A stretch of 64,000 nt of DNA. It comes from Paenibacillus pabuli NBRC 13638 (GTDB lineage Bacteria; Bacillota; Bacilli; Paenibacillales; Paenibacillaceae). Under the pieces are notes generated by a model, which saw only the letters and a program-made list of their open reading frames with translations, made no database searches and was not told where the DNA came from. The position numbers were made by a program, and so were the translations under genes. The stretch spans positions 1 through 64,000 of the forward strand of contig NZ_BCNM01000011.1 of assembly GCF_001514495.1 (NCBI RefSeq), given 5' to 3'. Below, piece after piece: positions 34,082 through 42,929 of this stretch (positions are counted from its first letter, which is position 1; every line of letters starts with the position of its first letter).

Positions 34082-34205
34082 GAAATAGGCGTAAAACGGC
34101 TTTTGTGAAAAATCTGAACTTACGACTTGAGGTTGCGGGACTTATGTTGTAATATATTGGGTAAAGAAATAGATAGAAAGTCCTATCTGGTGGAGAGTGA
34201 TTCCC

Positions 34206-34643
34206 ATGCGTGATAAGGTGATGCAACGTTGGAGCACCTACGAGCCTTTTTTTGTGGCTCTTGGAGACAAGAAAGTGGCCGACATCGTCATTACCCATCA
34301 TGCTAAAGTGCGGTACGCAGACCGTATTGAGCCGACACGTAATGATGATGACCATATTGCGGCATGGTTATGGGAGTGTCTGAAGCAGGACCGTATTACA
34401 CCATACTACCGTAATGAGCAGGATGTCTACCTAATTGACGAAGATCTGGTCGTGGTTGCTGAATTTTCCGAACTTGAAGGGGAATATGATATTGCTGGCA
34501 ATCCGCTTCATAAGATGATTGTAGTTACGTTTCTGGGGAAAATGTCCGAGACCATTGAATTACGTGATCTGAAATCGTATTATTCATGGCTGAGGCATTC
34601 AAGACGAATGACTCTTGTTAAGAACAGTCGCAAGCATAAGTAG
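34206..34643 (+). CDS. Hypothetical protein, unrecognised
   Basis: I cannot assign a family. The 145-residue product is soluble and has no signal peptide. The clearest motif is an N-terminal ITHHAKVRYADRI (about 31-43), a His/Arg spacing (HxxxRxxxR) that recalls DUF4258-type and RelE-like small domains, followed by alternating strands in VYLIDEDLVVVAEF and HKMIVVTFLG. The C-terminus is strongly basic (RHSRRM...NSRKHK), which could favour nucleic-acid binding. ATG 34206 is eight bases after GGAGAG. It is monocistronic: terminators lie on both sides. Expression is likely, since the ribosome-binding site and terminator are good. Confidence 0.7.
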   Translation: MRDKVMQRWSTYEPFFVALGDKKVADIVITHHAKVRYADRIEPTRNDDDHIAAWLWECLKQDRITPYYRNEQDVYLIDEDLVVVAEFSELEGEYDIAGNPLHKMIVVTFLGKMSETIELRDLKSYYSWLRHSRRMTLVKNSRKHK

Positions 34644-34693
34644 GTTCGGAATTATCCATATTTTCTGAAATATTTATAGATTCAGGCTACATC

Positions 34694-34721
34694 GCATGCA
34701 GACAAGCTGCATGCTTTTTTT
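34694..34721 (+). terminator. Terminator after the unrecognised gene
   Basis: GCATGCAG-ACAAG-CTGCATGC with a following run of seven T's. Confidence 0.92.
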
Positions 34722-34778
34722 GTTGTAATTATAGAAATCGGCTACAATGGGGAAAGCGTACAGAAGAGGGGCGAAGAT

Positions 34779-35705
34779 ATGAATTTTCATCAATTGCATA
34801 TTTTTTATACCGTTGCGGAGAAGGGGAGTTTTTCAGCTGCTGCGCAAGCACTACATATGACACAACCTGCGGTGACGATGCAGATTCAATCCCTTGAGGA
34901 TTACTTTGGCACTAAGCTGCTGCTCCGTTCGACCAAAAAAATAGAATTGTCCGAGGCTGGACAAACATTATTACCTCATGCAAAACGAAGTGTGGAACTC
35001 GTTAGACAGACCGATGAGGCGATGTCTGCGTTCACACAAATGCTGCAAGGACGATTGCAGCTCGGGGCAAGTTTGACGATCGGTGAATATGTATTGCCAC
35101 GGATGCTGGGGCCATTTGCCCGTCAATACCCGGATATCTCCATCGTTATGAAAGTAATGAACACAACGCAAATTATGGATGATATTTTGAAACATCAGCT
35201 TAACTTTGGTTTGATCGAAGCGCCGGTTCACCACCCGGACATGATTGTAGAGCCGGTCATGCAGGATGAACTGAAGCTGGTGGTTCCGGCTGGACATGCT
35301 CTGGCAGATCGTGGGGAAGTGGAGCTCGAAGAGGTACTGAACTATGCATTTGTGCTGCGGGAAAAAGGTTCGGGTACCCGTCAGGTCATGGAAGACCAGC
35401 TGCAGAAGAGAAATATTGATCCCCAGGACATGAATGTGGTGATGGAGCTTGGAAGTACGGGGGCTGTGAAATCTGCCGTGGAAGCGGGAGTGGGAATTAC
35501 AATGTTATCTCCCTCATCTGTCCAACATGAACTTGCCCTTGGACTGGTGCATATCGTGGATATTCGTGGACTTGAGTTCAAACGGCAGTTCTATGCCATA
35601 CATCTGAAATCTTCCTTGCTTCCCTTGTCGGCAGTAGCCTTTTTGAATTATTTGCGTCAACAGGAGCAGGCAGCGTTAGAAGGGTCGATGGAGAAGAGGA
35701 AATAA
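34779..35705 (+). CDS. LysR-family transcriptional regulator
   Basis: DNA-binding activator/repressor of 308 residues. The N-terminal helix-turn-helix (MNFHQLHIFYTVAEKGSF, then AAAQALHMTQPAVTMQIQSLE) is canonical, and the substrate-binding half starts near residue 88 (GRLQLGASLTIGEYVLP). The GASLTIGEYVLP signature is shared with the CysL/YtlI-like subset that often controls sulfur or selenium genes, but no such target lies next to it. AAGAGGGG precedes ATG 34779. The next gene, a PHP phosphoesterase, is co-oriented 102 bases downstream with a separate ribosome-binding site. Confidence 0.9.
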   Translation: MNFHQLHIFYTVAEKGSFSAAAQALHMTQPAVTMQIQSLEDYFGTKLLLRSTKKIELSEAGQTLLPHAKRSVELVRQTDEAMSAFTQMLQGRLQLGASLTIGEYVLPRMLGPFARQYPDISIVMKVMNTTQIMDDILKHQLNFGLIEAPVHHPDMIVEPVMQDELKLVVPAGHALADRGEVELEEVLNYAFVLREKGSGTRQVMEDQLQKRNIDPQDMNVVMELGSTGAVKSAVEAGVGITMLSPSSVQHELALGLVHIVDIRGLEFKRQFYAIHLKSSLLPLSAVAFLNYLRQQEQAALEGSMEKRK

Positions 35706-35807
35706 ATGCGGTTGCTGGACAAGTGCATGATAGATCCGAGATTGGTGGAATGCAATCAATTGCAATCGTTTGACCTGTAATGAGCTGATTAAAGGGAGCT
35801 GTTATTT

Positions 35808-36668
35808 ATGAGTCATTATCAAGGACGTTGTGACCTTCATACCCATAGCCAGGCTTCAGATGGAATGCAGCCACCTGCCGAGAACGTTAAGCTTGCCAAA
35901 CAAAGGGGCTTGTCTGCAGTTGCGCTGACAGATCACGATACAGTAGCGGGTGTAGCCGAGGCACAGCAGGCTGGCCGCGAGTATGGTATAGACGTTGTGG
36001 CCGGAGTAGAGATTAGTACCCGGGCTGGTGGCAAGGATATTCATGTGCTGGGGTATTATGTGAATACAGAAGATGAGAAATTTCTGGAGCGGCTGCACGG
36101 GCTTCGGGAAGCGAGGGAAGAACGCAATCATCGGATCATTGCCAAGCTGCAGGAGCTTGGACTGGACATCAGCTGGCAGGAGGTCATTGAGGGCCTTGGC
36201 CGACCGCTGGAGCCGGATGAAAGCATCGGTAGACCTCATATGGCCGATGTGTTGGTACGAAAAGGATATGCAACGGATATGAGGGATGCGTTCAATCGTT
36301 ATCTGGCTGAAGGCCAACCGGGCTTTGTGTCGGTTCCCCGAGTTGCACCGGAAGATGCATGCCAGTGGATTAAAGATGCGGGTGGTGCTGCTGTTATCGC
36401 CCATCCTGGTTTATACGGGGACGATGAATTGGTTCGTCATATTATTGTGGACTCCAACCCTGACGGCATTGAAGTGGTTCATTCCGATCATGGGCCCGAA
36501 GAAGAGCACAGATATGCGGAACTGGCACGGGAATTTGGATTAATTCAAACAGGCGGATCGGATTACCACGGAGTAAGGCAAGGAGTTGTTTTCCACGGGG
36601 ATCTGGGCAGCAAAACCGTAACCATGGATGTGCTCGATAAACTCCGGGCTGCAGCCGGAAAGTCTTAA
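35808..36668 (+). CDS. PHP-domain phosphoesterase (RNase AM/TrpH type)
   Basis: A 286-residue metal-dependent phosphoesterase of the polymerase-and-histidinol-phosphatase superfamily. Metal-binding residues are visible in CDLHTHSQASDG, ALTDHDTV, VAGVEIS, and the later AAVIAHPGLYG, VHSDHG and GSDYHG. This order and size match the TrpH/YciV group, whose E. coli member removes 5'-nucleotides from RNA ends and hydrolyses 3',5'-nucleoside bisphosphates. The role in this organism is inferred only from family. AAGGGAGC precedes ATG 35808. It is followed by a terminator shared with rqcH. Confidence 0.88.
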   Translation: MSHYQGRCDLHTHSQASDGMQPPAENVKLAKQRGLSAVALTDHDTVAGVAEAQQAGREYGIDVVAGVEISTRAGGKDIHVLGYYVNTEDEKFLERLHGLREAREERNHRIIAKLQELGLDISWQEVIEGLGRPLEPDESIGRPHMADVLVRKGYATDMRDAFNRYLAEGQPGFVSVPRVAPEDACQWIKDAGGAAVIAHPGLYGDDELVRHIIVDSNPDGIEVVHSDHGPEEEHRYAELAREFGLIQTGGSDYHGVRQGVVFHGDLGSKTVTMDVLDKLRAAAGKS

Positions 36669-36780
36669 GTTGAAATATCTTTCTATGTCTTTTTTAATCC
36701 ATTTGATTTAAAATCTGACGACATACTCTTGCATTAATGTAGCCATATTCAGATCGTAGTGTGATGACACGCTTAAAAAC

Positions 36781-36818
36781 AAAAAATCCCCCAAACAGAG
36801 GCTGTTTTGGGGATTTTA
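36781..36818. terminator. Bidirectional terminator between the PHP gene and rqcH
   Basis: AAAATCCCC(C)AAACA pairs with TGTTTTGGGGATTTT; on the minus strand it ends in GGATTTTTTGTTTTT, suiting rqcH. Confidence 0.85.
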
Positions 36819-36849
36819 AGCTGCCTAAAAGAATGAGGTTATTCATTCC

Positions 36850-38616
36850 TTATCCATTTTTGATCGTGGCTGGCAAGCTCTTAACCAATTCTTCGTTCGG
36901 CGTCACAAACAGGGTCTTCTGGTGGTCATAAATGACGAAGCCTGGTTTGGAGCCACTTGGCTTGCGTACATGTCGGATAAAGGTGTAATCCACAGGCACA
37001 CTGCTGGATTCTTTGGCCTGGCTGAAGTATGCCGCCAATTGTGCAGCTTCTTCCAGGGTTGCTTCGCCAAAGTCAGTGCTGCGAATGACGACATGTGAAC
37101 CCGGGATGTCTTTGGTATGCAACCAGGTGTCATTGGACGAAGCCAGACGATTGGTTACGTACTCATTTTGAAGGTTGTTTTTGCCTACAAGAATATCAAT
37201 ACCTTCCGAAGAAGTAAACTGATGCACCGTTGGGCGGTCGTTTTTCTTTTTCTTCTTGCCTTTTTTGTTGCGGTCGCGCAGATAACCCTGTTGCACAAGC
37301 TCCTCGCGAATTTCCTCGATATCGTTCATGGATGCGATGGACAGCTGCTGGAGCAGATTATCGAGATACTCGATCTCATCTTTCGTTTTTCCAAGCTGCT
37401 CATGGATGACAGCCAGGCTGTTCTTGTATTTATTGTATCTTTTGAAATAACGCTGCGCGTTGTCAGATGGTGTAAGCAATGGGTCAAGCTGAATGGTAAT
37501 GTTGGCTTGATCTTCATCATAGAAGTTTACCAGCTCCACACTTTTGTCCCCTTTGCTGACTTGATGCAGGGAAGCGAATAACAGCTCACCCCATAATCTG
37601 AATTTATCCGCATCGTCGGCTTCCAGCAAATCCTTGTTCAGGTTGTCCAATTTTTTAATGTTTTTGCTGCGCTCGTTTTGCAGAAAACGCAGCAGATCGC
37701 TCACTCTTTGCTTGACCGTATCCCGCTCGGCCTTGTCTCCGTAATAATCCTCCATACACTTACTCATCGTGTCATAGGTTTTCTCTGCGTCCTGAATGCT
37801 TTGAAGCTGAACCGCCGAGAAAATCATTTTGCCTTTGGCATTCAGCCCGGTCACAGGGGTGTAGTTGTGGTCTTTTACGGGCCCCATCACGGACGCAAAA
37901 GCAATCCACAGCGCATCGGCTTCGATGCTAGCCTTATCTTCATTTACAGCTTGATCAGCTCCTCGAGGGGCTGGCACTCGGGAGGCAATCTCTCCGGCGA
38001 TCAGCGGGCTAAGACCGCTGAATGAATTCACCAACCAGCGAGAGGCATCTTCTTCAGTAGCAGTATAGCTATTTTGGAATTCAGTGCTGTTTATTTCCAG
38101 CGGATTGCTTTTATGTTGTTCTGGCGGTTCTGTGTACGAAAATCCCGGCATGATAACCCGGTAGCTACTGATCGACGGAGTCACATGGTGAATACCATCC
38201 AGGATGGTTCCCGTCATCGGATCGACCAACACAATATTACTGTGACGCCCCATCAATTCAATGATAATCCGTTTGACTGAAACATCACCCAACTCGTCGC
38301 GCTGACGCACGTCGATATGAATGATCCGCTCCATGCCAATTTGACGAATCTCCTCAATAATTGCTCCTTCACAGTGTTTCCGCAGCAGCATGCAGAACAT
38401 GGGAGCTTCCGTCGGGTTAACAAACGTTTTCTCCGTAAAGTGTACACGCGGATACGTTGGGCTGGCAGAGATAAGCAATTTGCTATTCCCGCGCTGAGCC
38501 CGAAGGGTCAGAACTACATCATGGCCGTTAGGCTGATGAATTTTGCTAATGCGTCCGCCAATGCAGCCTTGCAGTTCATGTACGATGGCTCGTGTTACGA
38601 TACCGTCCAATGCCAT
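36850..38616 (-). CDS. rqcH: Rqc2 homologue RqcH (NFACT protein)
   Basis: Ribosome-associated quality-control factor. RqcH binds obstructed 50S subunits with peptidyl-tRNA and adds C-terminal alanine tails that mark nascent chains for degradation. 588 residues: NFACT-N at the start (ALDGIVTRAIVHEL, then GGRISKIHQP), a long coiled coil (about 290-440), a lysine-rich KKGKKKKKND stretch, and the NFACT-R domain with the DTWLHTKDIPGSHVVI signature. I start at ATG 38616, nine bases after GAGGAAG. It corresponds to B. subtilis YloA and, as there, neighbours the Ca2+ ATPase, but here it is divergent. Confidence 0.93.
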   Translation of the reverse strand: MALDGIVTRAIVHELQGCIGGRISKIHQPNGHDVVLTLRAQRGNSKLLISASPTYPRVHFTEKTFVNPTEAPMFCMLLRKHCEGAIIEEIRQIGMERIIHIDVRQRDELGDVSVKRIIIELMGRHSNIVLVDPMTGTILDGIHHVTPSISSYRVIMPGFSYTEPPEQHKSNPLEINSTEFQNSYTATEEDASRWLVNSFSGLSPLIAGEIASRVPAPRGADQAVNEDKASIEADALWIAFASVMGPVKDHNYTPVTGLNAKGKMIFSAVQLQSIQDAEKTYDTMSKCMEDYYGDKAERDTVKQRVSDLLRFLQNERSKNIKKLDNLNKDLLEADDADKFRLWGELLFASLHQVSKGDKSVELVNFYDEDQANITIQLDPLLTPSDNAQRYFKRYNKYKNSLAVIHEQLGKTKDEIEYLDNLLQQLSIASMNDIEEIREELVQQGYLRDRNKKGKKKKKNDRPTVHQFTSSEGIDILVGKNNLQNEYVTNRLASSNDTWLHTKDIPGSHVVIRSTDFGEATLEEAAQLAAYFSQAKESSSVPVDYTFIRHVRKPSGSKPGFVIYDHQKTLFVTPNEELVKSLPATIKNG

Positions 38617-38771
38617 TTTTTTCAACTTCCTCTCTATCTATAACTGAAACGGGCAACCGGTATATGTAAAAAGAACAGAACCCGTTGCAGATTCGTCGTC
38701 GTTTGCATTGCAAAATCGGATTGCTACTGCACATATAACCGCAGACCTTTATTTTAGCTTATTCTGTCCAT

Positions 38772-38876
38772 CAGGGAAAGGATTCGCCTTTCGGTGCTAA
38801 TCGGGGCCCTGTCCGAATACATATAGAGCAGGTAGTTTGTCCGGCATAGCGTACAGCCTGTGGATTAGCATAGCCG
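38772..38876 (+). promoter_or_regulatory. Structured leader candidate upstream of the Ca2+ ATPase
   Basis: Nested complementary pairs: CAGGG/CCCTG (38772-38776 with 38807-38811), an inner hairpin AAAGG/CCTTT (38777-38781 with 38787-38791), the long-range TGCTAATC/GATTAGCA (38795-38802 with 38863-38870), and CCGGC/GCCGG (38841-38845 with 38872-38876). The 8-base pairing crosses the outer stem, implying alternatives or a pseudoknot. The 317-base gap between rqcH and the ATPase holds no gene. Confidence 0.35.
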
Positions 38877-38933
38877 GTGATTCAAGGGTGAGGTTTTACA
38901 GAGGAAATACAGACTGGGAGGGAATCTTGAAGC

Positions 38934-41786
38934 ATGGAACATACCAAGTGGCACCAACTAAGCGTTGAGGAGCTTCGTAATACCCTTGGCGTAAGTCCGG
39001 AGGAAGGGTTAACCGAAGAAGCTGCACTGGAGAAGAGGAAAGCTGTCGGTTCGAATGAACTGAGCGAAGGCAAGCGCATATCTCCAATTACATTATTGCT
39101 GAATCAATTTAAGGATTTTATGGTTCTGGTATTGATGGGAGCCACGCTGGTATCCGGATTGCTTGGAGAGTATCTGGATGCTGTAACGATTGTTGCCATC
39201 ATCGTACTTAATGCCATCCTTGGTTTTGTACAGGAATTCAGGGCCGAGCGTTCGCTTCGTGCACTGAAGCAGCTGTCGGCACCGCTTGCCAAAGTGCTCA
39301 GGTCTGGTCAGGAAGTGCAATTGGCAGCCAAGCAGCTGGTTCCAGGGGATATTGTTTTTGTGGAGAGCGGGGACCGCATACCAGCCGATGTACGCTGGCT
39401 GGAGACGAACAGCCTGGACGTTGAGGAATCCGCATTGACCGGTGAATCGGTTCCTGTAAGCAAACATTGTAATTCCATTGCTGCTGAAGACGTACCGCTC
39501 GGAGACCAGAAGAATATTGGATTCATGGGGACGATGGTCACTCGTGGCACTGCCAAAGGTGTGGTGATCCGTACAGGGATGGATACCGAGATGGGCAAAA
39601 TCGCTGATCTGATCCAAAACACGGAGGAACAGGAAACACCACTCCAACACAGGCTGGAACAATTGGGTAAAATTCTGATTTTTGTCGCGCTCGGGTTAAC
39701 CGTCATGGTTGTTGTTGCAGGTATTCTGCATGGACAACCGGCAGTAGGTATGTTTCTGGCAGGGGTCAGCCTAGCGGTGGCCGCCATACCGGAGGGTCTG
39801 CCGGCCATTGTAACCATTGCGCTGGCCCTTGGTGTACAGCGGATGATTAAGCGAAAAGCCATCGTACGCAAGCTTCCATCCGTCGAAACTCTTGGTTGTG
39901 CATCGGTCATCTGTTCGGACAAGACAGGCACATTGACCCAGAACAAGATGACCGTTACGGATGTCTGGCTGGAGGGGCGCAGCATCAAGGTAACTGGAGA
40001 CGGTTATGCACCGGAAGGACAGATGCTGGAGAACGGTCGTAACGTCGAACTAAAGAGTGATCAGACCTTGCGCAGGCTGCTCCAGATTAGCGCATTATGT
40101 AACAATGCAAGTATTATCGAGACTGTTTCGGATGAGATGCGGAATAAAAAGAAAGGAAAAGAATCGAAAAAGGATAGTAAGAAAGCTGCAAAGAATGATC
40201 ATGCTAAGGAAATGGTCAAAGAAGACAATGTGATATGGGAGCTGAAAGGTGACCCTACGGAAGGAGCACTTGTAACCCTGGCTTCCAAGATGGGGCTCAC
40301 CCCTGCAGGACTGAAAGAATTATATGCACGTCAGCAGGAATTCCCGTTCGATTCGGATCGGAAACGGATGTCTGTTCTGGTTCAACATCAGGGTGGTCGT
40401 ATGATATATACGAAAGGTGCACCTGATGTACTGATTGGACAATGCAGCTACATTTTGTGGGAAGGCAATGTGGTGCCTTTCACGGGGACATTGCGCCAGA
40501 AGGTTATGGCAGCTAACGAGAGTATGGCCGGGTCTGCGCTGCGGGTTCTTGGAATGGCTTATCGCGATGTGAGGCCGGATGAAAAAGTGGATAATGAACA
40601 TGCTGCGGAGAACCAGCTCGTCTTTGTAGGGCTGACAGGCATGATTGATCCACCGCGACGAGAAGTACGGGATGCGATTGCGACTTGTCGCAGAGCAGGC
40701 ATACGTACCGTTATGATTACGGGTGACCATGGCACCACAGCAGAGGCCATCGCCCAGCAGTTGGGTATCCTTCAACGGGGTGGGGCTTCTCTTAGCGGCC
40801 AGCAATTGGCAGGCATGACGGACGAGCAACTGGATAAACAGGTGGAGGGCATTTACGTGTTCTCACGGGTATCGCCTGAGCACAAACTGCGTATTGTAAA
40901 ATCATTGCAGCGCAAAGGGCATGTCGTAGCGATGACCGGTGATGGTGTTAACGATGCACCAGCCATCAAAGCGGCAGACATCGGTATTGCGATGGGAATC
41001 ACAGGCACGGACGTGACGAAGGAAGCATCAGCGTTAATCCTGAGTGACGATAACTTTTCTACGATTGTGGCTGCGATTGAAGAAGGCCGTAATATTTATG
41101 AGAACATCCGAAAATTTATCCGTTATTTGCTGGCATCGAATGTGGGCGAGATTTTAACCATGTTTTTTGCGATGATGATGGGCTTGCCTTTGCCGCTCGT
41201 GCCAATCCAGATTCTATGGGTCAACCTGGTGACGGATGGATTGCCGGCCATGGCACTGGGTGTGGATCAACCGGAAAAAGATTTGATGGAACACAAGCCG
41301 CGCGGCGCCAAGGAAAACATTTTTGCCAGACGACTGGGCTGGAAAATCGTCAGTCGGGGTGTATTGATCGGACTTTGCACACTTGGAGCGTTCTGGCTCA
41401 CCCTTCAGGCTGCGCCGGATCAACCGGGTCAGCTCATTAAAGCTCAATCCGTAGCGTTTGCTACACTCGTTCTGGCACAGCTCATCCATGTATTCGACTG
41501 CCGTAGTTCCCGCTCCATTTTTCACCGGAATCCACTGCAAAACAAGTATCTGGTTCTGGCAGTCATTTCATCCATTGTGCTGATGCTGGTGGTCATGTAT
41601 GTGGAGCCATTACAGCCGATCTTCAAAACCGTACCGCTGGGCATGCGTGAATGGGCCATTTCCATCGTTGCCGCAGGCATTCCAACCTTCCTGATGGGTG
41701 CAGGCAGCGTGTGGGGAGGTCGTCGCAACCGTCGCCGCATGGGCCCTGGGCGCTTCGTACCGAAAAGTACAAAGTTTTCGGCATAA
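38934..41786 (+). CDS. yloB: Calcium-translocating P-type ATPase (YloB/SERCA-like)
   Basis: Type II P-ATPase, 950 residues, that pumps Ca2+ out of the cytoplasm and has been linked to sporulation in B. subtilis. The N-terminal cation-ATPase domain is followed by VLMGATLVSGLLGEYL helices; the phosphorylation site is Asp329 in CSDKTGTLTQNKM; PEGLPAIV lies in helix 4; GDGVNDAPAIK is the hinge motif; and about four to six C-terminal helices follow. A lysine-rich insert (NKKKGKESKKDSKKAAK at about residue 403-420) occurs in the nucleotide-binding domain. ATG 38934 follows GGGAGGG. A large terminator ends the transcript before dapF. Confidence 0.93.
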   Translation: MEHTKWHQLSVEELRNTLGVSPEEGLTEEAALEKRKAVGSNELSEGKRISPITLLLNQFKDFMVLVLMGATLVSGLLGEYLDAVTIVAIIVLNAILGFVQEFRAERSLRALKQLSAPLAKVLRSGQEVQLAAKQLVPGDIVFVESGDRIPADVRWLETNSLDVEESALTGESVPVSKHCNSIAAEDVPLGDQKNIGFMGTMVTRGTAKGVVIRTGMDTEMGKIADLIQNTEEQETPLQHRLEQLGKILIFVALGLTVMVVVAGILHGQPAVGMFLAGVSLAVAAIPEGLPAIVTIALALGVQRMIKRKAIVRKLPSVETLGCASVICSDKTGTLTQNKMTVTDVWLEGRSIKVTGDGYAPEGQMLENGRNVELKSDQTLRRLLQISALCNNASIIETVSDEMRNKKKGKESKKDSKKAAKNDHAKEMVKEDNVIWELKGDPTEGALVTLASKMGLTPAGLKELYARQQEFPFDSDRKRMSVLVQHQGGRMIYTKGAPDVLIGQCSYILWEGNVVPFTGTLRQKVMAANESMAGSALRVLGMAYRDVRPDEKVDNEHAAENQLVFVGLTGMIDPPRREVRDAIATCRRAGIRTVMITGDHGTTAEAIAQQLGILQRGGASLSGQQLAGMTDEQLDKQVEGIYVFSRVSPEHKLRIVKSLQRKGHVVAMTGDGVNDAPAIKAADIGIAMGITGTDVTKEASALILSDDNFSTIVAAIEEGRNIYENIRKFIRYLLASNVGEILTMFFAMMMGLPLPLVPIQILWVNLVTDGLPAMALGVDQPEKDLMEHKPRGAKENIFARRLGWKIVSRGVLIGLCTLGAFWLTLQAAPDQPGQLIKAQSVAFATLVLAQLIHVFDCRSSRSIFHRNPLQNKYLVLAVISSIVLMLVVMYVEPLQPIFKTVPLGMREWAISIVAAGIPTFLMGAGSVWGGRRNRRRMGPGRFVPKSTKFSA

Positions 41787-41818
41787 AATCAATAGCAATT
41801 CCTTATCGTTTTCGTTAT

Positions 41819-41877
41819 GCTATCCTCAAAATGATTCGAGGCAGGTCCCTCGGCATTTTGCAGGATAGCTTTTTTTA
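41819..41877 (+). terminator. Long-stem terminator after the Ca2+ ATPase gene
   Basis: GCTATCCT(CAAAATG) pairs with (GCATTTTG)CAGGATAGC in a stem of about 22 pairs interrupted by small bulges, followed by TTTTTTTAT. Confidence 0.85.
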
Positions 41878-41919
41878 TAACGCTTTGGCAGCAGACTGCC
41901 AAAAGGAGTGGGCAAGGTT

Positions 41920-42753
41920 ATGGAATTTACGAAAATGCATGGACTCGGCAACGATTTTATTGTTGTGTTTGGAGAACAACAGCTTCCGGCTGATGCGGCA
42001 GAATTGGCTGTAAAATGGTGCAACCGTTTCTTCGGCATCGGCGCGGATGGCCTGGTTTATATACTACCTTCAGAGAAGGCGGATTTTCAGATGCGCATCA
42101 TGAATTCGGACGGTTCCGAAGCAGAGCAGTGTGGAAATGCCATACGCTGTGTATCGAAATATGTATATGATCATGGTCATGTGACCCAGGAACAGATTAC
42201 GATTGAAACCATCGGTGCAGGTGTACAACCCGTAAGCCTGAACATTCGTGATGGTAAAGTGGAAACCGTTCGTGTGGATATGGGAGAGCCCATCTTGGAC
42301 GGGCTCCAAGTTCCAACAACCGTGGATGCCAATCCGGTGGTGGATCATTCTATTGAAGCGAACGGACAGGAGTTCAAATTTACGGCTGTATCCATGGGTA
42401 ACCCCCATGCAGTCATCTATGTGGATGATGCCGTGAATTTTGATCTCACCACATGGGGGCCAGTTCTGGAGGTTCATCCCATGTTCCCCAAAAAAATGAA
42501 TGTGGAGTTTGCAACAGTTCGCGATCGCGGATATGTGGACATGCGTGTATGGGAACGCGGCGCTGGGCCAACCCTTGCCTGCGGAACCGGGGCTTGTGCA
42601 ACACTGGTATCCTCCGTTCTGAACGGACACACGGATCGTACAGCAGTGATCAGCCTTAAGGGTGGAGACCTTCATATTGAATGGAACGAAGTTGATAATC
42701 ACGTATACATGACTGGACCCGCTGAAGTTGTGTTTAAAGGAGTCACTTCGTAA
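41920..42753 (+). CDS. dapF: Diaminopimelate epimerase
   Basis: Converts LL- to meso-diaminopimelate for peptidoglycan and lysine, with a two-cysteine acid-base mechanism. 277 residues. The N-terminal FTKMHGLGNDFIVV and first catalytic Cys in EAEQCGNAIRC (about residue 73) are clear; the second catalytic Cys is in LACGTGACATL near residue 224, and a GNPHAVIYVDD segment lies between. ATG 41920 follows AAAGGAG by twelve bases; the upstream GTG at 41908 overlaps that site and is unlikely. dapF is not in this position in B. subtilis, where yloC follows yloB directly. Confidence 0.95.
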   Translation: MEFTKMHGLGNDFIVVFGEQQLPADAAELAVKWCNRFFGIGADGLVYILPSEKADFQMRIMNSDGSEAEQCGNAIRCVSKYVYDHGHVTQEQITIETIGAGVQPVSLNIRDGKVETVRVDMGEPILDGLQVPTTVDANPVVDHSIEANGQEFKFTAVSMGNPHAVIYVDDAVNFDLTTWGPVLEVHPMFPKKMNVEFATVRDRGYVDMRVWERGAGPTLACGTGACATLVSSVLNGHTDRTAVISLKGGDLHIEWNEVDNHVYMTGPAEVVFKGVTS

Positions 42754-42770
42754 GAGGACGATTTAGATGA

Positions 42771-42794
42771 AGAGGCCTGAGGGCCTCTTTTTTT
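42771..42794 (+). terminator. dapF terminator
   Basis: AGAGGCC-TGA-GGGCCTCT with seven to eight T's. Confidence 0.92.
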
Positions 42795-42929
42795 GCAGTT
42801 ATAGGCATTCCTGCTTGTTCAGATGGTTATGGAGACTTAATTTCTCGGAAAACCTGTGTTTTTCTTCGTTCCGGGACGTTTTTTGTGTTACATTAGTATG
42901 AAATGATCAGCCAGGCGGGGGGAAAAGGG

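Noticed and set aside
38771..38820. Cobalamin riboswitch-like string (AGGGAA, GGTG, CCCTG) upstream of the Ca2+ ATPase
   Set aside because: The conserved B12-box order and spacing are not met; the resemblance is limited to short G-rich segments.
42070..42702. A 210-codon minus-strand frame opposite dapF
   Set aside because: dapF has both catalytic cysteine motifs on the plus strand; the reverse frame is a shadow.
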